Assembly (NCBI GenBank): GCA_035370465.1
Contig: DAOOVW010000068.1
Span: 1 to 6,014 of the forward strand
DNA: 6,014 nucleotides
Reading direction: 5' to 3'
Source: a bacterium
Lineage (GTDB): Bacteria; Ratteibacteria; UBA8468; B48-G9; JAFGKM01
In this document: positions 5,908 to 6,014 of the stretch, piece after piece
Position numbering within the stretch: the stretch's first letter is position 1
Layout: each line of letters opens with the position of its first letter
Position numbers and translations under genes: made by a program
Notes under the pieces: generated by a model
Databases searched by the model: none
Told to the model about the DNA's origin: nothing
Seen by the model: the letters and a program-made list of their open reading frames with translations, nothing else

Positions 5908-5938
5908 TTAAAGGGAAGGGCGATTCCCCTCCCTTTAA
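5908..5938. repeat. Inverted repeat of 13 bp, terminator-like on the plus strand
   Basis: TTAAAGGGAAGGG (5908-5920) and CCCCTCCCTTTAA (5926-5938) are inverted repeats with one mismatch around CGATT. On the plus strand the stem is followed by TTTTTC (5939-5944), which resembles an intrinsic terminator, but no plus-strand gene ends nearby. The left arm and the following TTCCCC recur at 3323-3343, so it is more likely part of the repeat family. Confidence 0.65.
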
Positions 5939-5966
5939 TTTTTCTCTCCACCAAAACCCTTATAAA

Positions 5967-5990
5967 TATGGGAAAAAGTTTTTTCCCATA
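5967..5990. repeat. Perfect 11-bp inverted repeat, operator-like
   Basis: TATGGGAAAAA (5967-5977) and TTTTTCCCATA (5980-5990) are exact reverse complements separated by GT. The near-zero spacer and symmetric halves suit a dimeric DNA-binding protein better than an RNA hairpin. It lies about 195 bp upstream of the first gene of the carbohydrate pair. It may belong to a gene beyond the window edge instead. Confidence 0.55.
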
Positions 5991-5999
5991 CCTTTTCAG

Positions 6000-6014
6000 C
6001 CGCAGGAGTTATTA
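6000..6014. repeat. Partial copy of the CCGCAGG module at the window edge
   Basis: CCGCAGGA (6000-6007) matches the reverse complement of 3431-3438 exactly, and its first seven bases match 1140-1146. The following GTTATTA runs out of the window, so the extent of this copy is unknown. A match this short could be chance; the presence of three other copies makes it more believable. Confidence 0.35.

Noticed and set aside
5908..5944. Intrinsic terminator on the plus strand
   Set aside because: The hairpin and T-run look suitable, but no plus-strand gene precedes it and the arms belong to a repeat also found at 3323-3343.

Overview
The window is AT-rich and holds four intact genes, all on the minus strand. 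They are separated by AT-rich gaps that contain islands of much more GC-rich, palindromic sequence. Strong GGAGGTG-type ribosome binding sites and compact gene ends indicate a prokaryote, most likely an uncultivated, low-GC bacterium. The DnaK lacks the N-terminal insert of proteobacterial DnaK. Its N-terminus resembles, from memory, the DnaK subfamily of methanogenic archaea and some deep or candidate bacterial phyla. The window alone does not fix the phylum, and an archaeon cannot be formally excluded.

Layout in the direction of transcription (right to left): (1) 6014-5774 is a leader or intergenic region packed with palindromes. (2) 5773-4619 encodes a putative TIM-barrel, glycoside-hydrolase-like protein. 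It overlaps by 4 bp (ATGA) with (3) 4622-3537, a sialidase-family (BNR/Asp-box) beta-propeller protein; the two form a translationally coupled pair. (4) 3536-3202 is a 335-bp gap with at least three palindromic elements and a candidate dnaK promoter. (5) 3201-1303 is dnaK, whose true start is five codons inside the longest open frame, as fixed by a GGAGGTGG site. (6) 1302-959 is a 344-bp gap with two more GC-rich palindromes and a promoter-like sequence pointing the other way. (7) 958-29 is a cation diffusion facilitator (metal efflux) transporter.

Functionally the genes fall into three unrelated units: a cytoplasmic carbohydrate-related gene pair (no signal peptide on either protein), a stand-alone Hsp70 chaperone without grpE or dnaJ beside it, and a divalent-metal exporter. 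I see no defence system, mobile-element gene, CRISPR array or RNA gene. The most unusual content is non-coding: the gaps share short GC-rich modules (TCCGCAGG/CCTGCGGA, CTCGGGCGTAG, GGCTATCCC, TTGCCTGyCcGCC, TTAAAGG(G)AAGG) in different orders and orientations. This looks like a mosaic family of dispersed palindromic repeats.
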